From Golubevia sp. BC0850 (lineage: Eukaryota; Basidiomycota; Exobasidiomycetes; Golubeviales; Golubeviaceae), in NCBI GenBank assembly GCA_012976225.1, contig JAAVVG010000014.1:248001-312000 (forward strand): a DNA stretch of 64,000 nt, given 5' to 3'. Each line of letters begins with the position of its first letter. Positions within the stretch are counted from its first letter, which is position 1. Below the pieces are notes generated by a model that was given only the letters and a program-made list of their open reading frames with translations, was not told the DNA's origin and ran no database searches. Both the position numbers and the translations under genes were made by a program. This document shows positions 58,308 through 64,000 of this stretch, in pieces.

Positions 58308-59216
58308 AAGTGAGATCGTTGATGTGAAGCGTCGGGGATAGAGAGGAAGGAGTAGGAAGAGAATGTCCAGAGCAGAGTTCCTCTGCCTCTGGAGCCCTGA
58401 TGACTTATTTCCGATAGATCCTATTGATTCTCCAACATCACGTCTGACCAGTAATTTCGTTTTCCATCGATGATGTGCTTTCTGGACCAGCGCTTAATGA
58501 CGTCCTCTCCTTCCTACGCTTCTTTTCTTCCCCTCATCCTTCCACTTTCATTCTCTCTTCTCATCAGTGCTCTAATTGTCAAGATCATCAATCCTGTAAC
58601 TTTAGAATCCATCCTCATCGCAGAACTGCAAGCTTCATTCATTTCGTTTTGGTTAAATCCGAGATTGCTTCTTGACCTTCAAAAATCAAAGCTATCAATT
58701 ATCACTTTGTCTTCGGTTATAACTTCTTCGCAACCCTTTTATTCTCTGCAAGTCTAGATTTGAGACTTCAAATTGTTGCTTTGGCGTGTTTCTATCAATC
58801 GAAAAGTTTCGGTCGAGAGACAAAACAAAGAAGCTGTTCTCCTTTCTACTGAGCCTCTGACGCTTTGCTTCTAAAGCTGGGGTCGCTGTCCTTTCTATGA
58901 TCCAGATAACTTCAACGGAGAGCACTTTTTGGTCGCCTCGTCGGTTCATTGTCGATGGATTGAGCGAGATTCAGCTCACTTAAAGAGCAATTTGATTTTC
59001 TGTCACGCAGTGGAGAGAGTTCAACTCTCTTGGTCTTGCGAATAGCTTCGTGAACAACTCGATTGAAAGTATTTACAAAATGAATGGTACAATGGAGTAG
59101 AAGATTTTTGCGAAGTAGAATTGTCCATTCCAGCTATGAGCTAAGTCATCTTTGCACCAGTCAAAAACGATCCTCGAAGCTAGTCAATTGTTCAATTTTC
59201 GAATCCCAAATTCAAA
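58308..59216. other. Convergent intergenic region, no gene seen
   Basis: 909 bp between the stops of uS11m (+) and the membrane-protein gene (-). The open frames here show no features and I see no repeats. Confidence 0.5.
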
Positions 59217-60206
59217 TCACTTCAAAACATATTGTTCTCTAATTCTCTGACTTTCCGAAACTCTTCCACCTTCCGGACCATTTCCATCTACCTCAATCTC
59301 ATCATAAGGATTCCTCAATCTAGCATTCTCAAATAGTTGATCGTCATCATGAGGGTTATAAAATGTTGTCTCTTCTTGATCTTGACCTCTACCATTTGCT
59401 TCTTCCCTCCTTCTTTCCCATTCTCTAAAACTCATTTCTGCCGTAGATGTTGGAGAATCAGATTCTAAAGTGAGAGTTGATGGATCAAAACCTGTTTCTC
59501 TTTGGTTGAGTAAAGACTCGGGTTCAGCAGATATTGGATAGGTAGGATAACGTTCTTGAGTTTGAATAGGTGATAAATTCTTAACCTTACTTGGAGAGTG
59601 ATTTGAATTTGGAGATTCGAAAGCTGAAGAGTCATAATAATCTAAAGGAGGTGTCATTTCCATTCTTCCGTCGTCTTTAACGTTATCATAATCTTGCGAA
59701 TTGAAGTTTTTGTGTTTTGGAAGAAAAGCTAATCCACTCGATACGCTTTGATTATGTGAGTGACTTTGGGACTTGAAGCCCATCTCTCCATCTGAACCCA
59801 TCAAGCTTTCCTTCGCCTTTGACTTTCTCCTAGAACGTCGACATAGAGTGGAAATTATCAAAATGAGAAAGATCAAGAAAGCGAATGCTGAGAGGTTGGA
59901 ATTTGGAGAATTTCTGAAATCAGTAGGGTCCAGCAGGAGGTACACAGCCTTGGAAGACTCACCAGAGACACTTAAAGCAATGATCAATTTGCTGTTGACA
60001 TAAGTGCTTCCACCTTCAGTTCCAGGGATTACTTCACTTGTGGGGGAAGGGGTAGTTGTTGGTAGGCTTGAGGAGATGCTGCTGGTCGTTGAGGTCTGTG
60101 AGGCGAATGCTGAGGTCGGAGTGAGAGTGCTGTCAAGACTGGAGATGGCACTGCTAAGGGTTGCTAGAGAAGTTGGAATTGCATCACTGCTCGATAGGAG
60201 AGACAT
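59217..60206 (-). CDS. Single-pass membrane protein with Ser/Thr-rich ectodomain, unrecognised
   Basis: The frame from ATG 60206 gives 329 aa, and it stays open upstream to about 60284 without another ATG, so a short 5' exon may be missing. Residues 1-80 are Ser/Thr-rich (STLTPTSAFASQTSTTSSIS) and likely O-mannosylated. A single helix (about 125-142, LSAFAFLIFLILIISTL) is followed by CRRSRRKSKAK, so the C-terminus should be cytosolic. The roughly 185-residue tail has acidic, Asn/Ser-rich segments and ends ESQRIREQYVLK. The topology resembles fungal wall sensors and Mid2-like proteins, but no family motif is seen. A GTGAGT...TTTCAG pair of 49 bp inside the frame was not taken as an intron because removal breaks the frame. 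It lies only about 240 bp downstream of the coronin-like gene on the same strand. Confidence 0.65.
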   Translation of the reverse strand: MSLLSSSDAIPTSLATLSSAISSLDSTLTPTSAFASQTSTTSSISSSLPTTTPSPTSEVIPGTEGGSTYVNSKLIIALSVSGESSKAVYLLLDPTDFRNSPNSNLSAFAFLIFLILIISTLCRRSRRKSKAKESLMGSDGEMGFKSQSHSHNQSVSSGLAFLPKHKNFNSQDYDNVKDDGRMEMTPPLDYYDSSAFESPNSNHSPSKVKNLSPIQTQERYPTYPISAEPESLLNQRETGFDPSTLTLESDSPTSTAEMSFREWERRREEANGRGQDQEETTFYNPHDDDQLFENARLRNPYDEIEVDGNGPEGGRVSESQRIREQYVLK

Positions 60207-60444
60207 AAGAGAAATTTTTAGATTTTGGAGGGATTGTTCAGAAGGAAGAAGGAAGGATCGAGTAATTCCGTTGTCAAGATACAAAGCGGTGCATCCTCAA
60301 AATCTGCAAGGGGTCGGAACCTCAAAATAGACTCTTTGACGAAGAATTGGATGAACACCTCTCAAGATTGAGAAAAGGTTGAAAATCTATAAACAAAGGT
60401 ATTCTGTTGAGGTTGCGTCGAGAACAAACATCGAAAGGACGTAC

Positions 60445-63400
60445 CTAATCCTCGTCAGACCAGTCGCCAGAGTCAGGAACCCTACTCCTCGCTTCCTCCC
60501 CATACTTCCCAGTAATCCCAATCCCCATTTCTTTGTCCTCCATAGCTTTTCTATCATTAACACCTTTAGCAGATTGGAAGACTCCATTCAACAGAGCGTC
60601 TTCCCTTTCTTTTTCTGTCATCTCTCGCTCGATTGGTCCCTTGGGTAAGGATTTTGTGACTACAGCTGGCGCTGTCGAGACTGTTGTAAGGATAGAGATG
60701 CAGTCAGCGAAAGGTAAGATCGTGAGACCAGCTTCAAGCAGGAATTCGTTACATTGCCACTCACGAAGCCCCATGTCCGCGGGTTTGAGATCTAAGATTT
60801 CACCATCTTCTCCATCCTTTCCGGATAACCAAGCTGAAGCTGAAAGAAGTGGAACGTCATCTGCCAACATTGGGAGGAAGATATCGTCTTGAAAGAATTC
60901 GGGCTGAAAGCAATGGAAGAGAGAGATCGAAGAGTCAGAGAAAACTCACCCCCTGCTCTTCACTTCAACTGTTTCTTTACTCACTCTATTTCTAGAAATC
61001 CTCCAGCTAATAACTCTAGCCTCCCCTCTAGAAATTCTCAAACTAGTGGCAATCTCAACATCTTTGACGTTGATAGATCTTCTGCTTTTAAAAGCCAATC
61101 CAAGTTGAGGTTCATTCCCCTGATAGTTAGGTAAAGCAGTCCAAACTTCTTTCTTCAAACTTGTTCCAAATCTTGATCCACCACCAACATTAGGAGTACT
61201 ATTAATTTGACTTGGATTAGCATGTCCAGGTCTAACTTCATAAGAAGAAATAGTTCTAGCTCCTTTAGAATGTAGGAATAAGATGGAAGTCAAAGGATCA
61301 AAATGAGGGAAAAGAACTGAAGGAGAATTATCAAGTTGAAGTGATGAAAGTTCTTTCAGATTGATATTTGAAGGATCGAAAGAAAAGAGAAGTAATTGTC
61401 TTGAGGAGAATTTATCATGACCTACTGAAAGGAGAGAAGTTGAAGAGAGCCAAAGTAATCTGTTTGGTCTTGGACCTGTGAGAGTTGAAAGTGACAGAAA
61501 AGGTTAGAGAGTCGCATTCTGCGAGGAATGAGACCAAACGGAAGCTACTCACTTGAGTGACCTTTAATTTCAGCGATTCCTTCATTCTTTCCCCTAGGAT
61601 TGATCACTCTGACAACTCCATCCTTTCCTGTCAAAGCCAAGAACTTCCCATCTGGACTCCAAGCACCACTATGAATTCCTTTCTCCTTCGGTAATTCCAC
61701 ATCCAAAGTTTCTTCTCCATCTTCCAAACTATTCCAAATTGTAATCTTTCCATCATTTTCAGCTGGCAAAATTGCGACCAACCCTTTTGCATTTGGATGA
61801 GGTAATAATTCAGAGATTTTACCTCCTTTGAAAACCAAAACCTTCTTAGGTTCTTTCGATCCAATCTCCTTCAATTTCTCCAATTCATCCTCGCTTCCAA
61901 AAGGTTTCAATTCCCAATTTTCAACTTTCCCATTTTCTCTTGCTATCCAAATCCTTTCGATCCCATCAGAGTCTTTCAATAAATCACCAACAAAATCTAC
62001 TACTTTACTATCCCCTTCTAGATTTGAAATTTCATTCCCTTCTGGCATTCTCCCGGTTTTTGAGAATGGATGATAAGCGATTCTTCCTCCAGGACCAGAT
62101 AGAGGATAGAAGAAATAAGAAGTTGTACAGGTGATTAGTCTTGAAGATGGTGGGAGAGAAATGTCTAGATTTGGAAGTGAGGAATGAGTTGGTAGAAGAC
62201 TTGAAACTCCGTTTAAGAATCGACGTGAGTAAGAAGTTTGAGGTGGGGAGGAAGAAGAGTAAAAAGTAGGGTTTGATGGGTTTGGTGGATTCGAGCTGGT
62301 AGTGGAAGGCTTAGAGATGGAAGGTTGAGATGAATTCGAGTTGGAGATTGGAATTGGAGTAGATATCTTTGGTTGAGTTATGGGAGTTGCTGCTTGGGTT
62401 TGAGCTTGAGTTGGTGGAGGAGTTTGTTGAACTGTCGACGCTAAATTTTCTCTTGGAGATCCATTAGTGTTGGACGTTGGAGCAGCTGAAGGGATCGCTG
62501 TTTGACTTGATGAAGAACTTGAGATCTTGACTGTTTCCTGGCTCTCAGCTTCTGATTCTTTTTCCCTCACCTCATCTACCGACTTCTCTATCTCCTTCTT
62601 TTGCTCCGAAGCAAGGGCTGGAGCGATGTCGATTTTATCAACCTCACTTGCCAGTGCCTCCCCCCCACCCTCTCTCCTCTTCCTTTCTCTCTCCTTCAAA
62701 CTACCCTCATCCATCCCCACCAAATCTCTCTCACCCTCCTCTCCCTTCAACCAATTTCCACCCCTTAATTTCCCATAAAAACTTCTAGTATCCGGAAACA
62801 AATCACGATGAAAGTCAATATATTGTCTTCTTGGAACATTCAAACCATAAGGGATCAAACTTTTTCCATCTTGGCTTAGAACCACAATCCTTCCAATTTC
62901 GGTTTTCATAACCTCTAAAACATTAGTCGGCATCAAACAAAAAGATTGAGCAGAAGTGATCAAGGGGAAACTTCCCTCAGTAAACACTGGCTTTGAAGTA
63001 GTGGTATTAATTTCTAACCATCTCAAAATCGAATCACCTTTAGAAAGAAAGAAACACAAACCTCGATCTTGATCTACTTGAGGTAGGAGAACTGAAGTTG
63101 AGACGTCTAGTTTGTTGGTATGAATTGGAGTTGGAGTTGAAGAAGAAGAAGAAAGAAGAGTTGAAAGTTCCCAAACTGAGAATTCTCTTTCTCTTTGAGC
63201 ACCAAATCCAGTTGTTAGGATATGAGAAGATTTAACGAAGATTGAAAGTGAAGGCTTGAGTTTCGATTGATGAGGTTGGAAGGTCTTAGGATGATCAGAG
63301 GTGGAAATAGGGGACGACGATTAGCTTCATCTGCGGAATTTCGTCCGTGAACTAGTGAACACTCTGTTTTACATAGTTTCTATTTAGTCCATCCAATCTA

Positions 63401-64000
63401 TTCCATTCATTCACCTAACACCAAGTCTGGGTCGCCAGGAGAGCTTCTTGTCCAATCGGCTTCGCTTCACCACCTCTTTCGCTCTAGGATTGAACTCACC
63501 ACCAAAGGCTTTACATCCTTTCTAGGATCCCAAATTCTCAATTTTCCATCTTTACAGCTAGCCAACACGTACTTGCCGTCCATACTCCAGCTAGCTACCA
63601 ATGCCGGGCTTTCGGTGTGGAGTTGAATTGAGCTGATAGGAGCTTCCATAGAAATATCCCAAATCTCGACTGCATTGCCAGTATGGTTAGAAGATGATAC
63701 CAAGAGTAAATCTTGAGAATTAGGATGCCATGCCAAAGAGGAGATAGAAATTGAAGATGAATTTGAAGTTGACAGATCGATAGAACTTATCAAAGTTGGT
63801 GAATCCTCCTCTTCTCCTTCTACCTCTTGAGATTTGAATTGAAGTTGATTGTTAAATTGAAAGATGTTGATATTTGAAGATTGATTGGCAACAGCTAACA
63901 ACTGAGAATTGAAACTTGAATGAATTAAATCTGAGACTTTGAAATCTGAAATGTTACCATTGATTGCATGGAAATTTGGTGGTTGGTTTGAAAATTTGCC
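60445..64000 (-). CDS. Coronin-7-like protein with two beta-propellers (N-terminus beyond window)
   Basis: Coronins are WD40 proteins that bind F-actin and Arp2/3. The coronin-7/POD type has two propellers and also acts at the Golgi. Exons read: 64000-63500 (incomplete), 63284-61553, 61475 to about 60950-60964, 60903-60765, 60680-60445. WD-like repeats appear as ISSLAWHPNSQDLLLVSS and ALVASWSMDGKYVLASCKDG. The coronin signature ILTTGFGAQREREFSVWEL ends propeller 1. A Ser/Pro/Thr linker follows, then propeller 2 (GAWSPDGKFLALTGKDGVVR) and EFFQDDIFLPML ... SASAWLSGKD, the coronin-7 tail motif. The junction near 60950 is uncertain: the strong donor after AGGGG gives the wrong phase for EFFQDD, whereas a weak GTGAAG donor at 60963 fits. 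The C-terminus DSGDWSDED is acidic, as in Arp2/3-binding tails. Confidence 0.85.

Noticed and set aside
59914-59962. 49-bp GTGAGT...TTTCAG intron in the membrane-protein gene
   Set aside because: Removing it shifts the frame and destroys the following transmembrane helix. The uninterrupted frame is better.

Overview
The window is nuclear DNA of a fungus, most likely a basidiomycete. Genes are compact and intron-rich: short introns with GTGAGT/GTAAGT donors, 18 exons in the urease. The content is typically fungal: class IV chitin synthase, kexin, secreted aspartic protease, ATO/GPR1-type permease and a membrane SH3 protein. The genus cannot be named from the sequence. No rRNA, convincing tRNA, CRISPR array, retroelement or intact transposon was seen.

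Layout. 1-952: 3' part of a broken F-box/LRR gene. 1.2-9.4 kb: urease (-), sharing a 121-bp divergent promoter with an HSBP1-like gene (+), then cysteinyl-tRNA synthetase (+). 10.1-17.4 kb: a Cys-rich membrane SH3 protein (-) and methionine aminopeptidase 2 (-), separated by 2.9 kb of gene-poor DNA that holds a 189-bp, ~98% identical copy of part of one MetAP2 exon. 17.6-23.9 kb: kexin (-) and a Fat1-type very-long-chain acyl-CoA synthetase (-). 24.8-27.8 kb: an unrecognised secreted repeat protein with basic processing sites. 29.0-34.2 kb: chitin synthase. 35.6-36.5 kb: the C-terminal half only of an ATO-family permease. 38.0-40.4 kb: secreted aspartic protease. 40.7-43.4 kb: an Ndc10/Crypton-recombinase-like protein without recognisable catalytic residues. 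44.2-57.3 kb: three more F-box genes, all with broken frames, interleaved with TIM22, an EH-domain protein and an unrecognised Gln/His-rich protein. 57.6-64.0 kb: mitochondrial uS11m, a single-pass membrane protein, and a coronin-7-like protein running off the right edge.

How the genes relate. Several products belong to the secretory pathway and cell surface: kexin, the repeat protein with kexin-like sites, chitin synthase, aspartic protease and the SH3 membrane protein. EH and coronin proteins link to endocytosis and actin. The rest are housekeeping genes: translation (CysRS, uS11m), N-terminal Met removal, mitochondrial import, and urea and lipid metabolism. The accessory layer is the F-box family, in which all four copies have frame breaks while the neighbouring housekeeping genes are clean, together with the duplicated MetAP2 exon fragment, the half ATO gene and the recombinase-derived gene. 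Exon boundaries were set by hand from GT/AG sites and reading phase. For most genes the summed exon lengths close in frame; the coronin C-terminus is the exception and is flagged.
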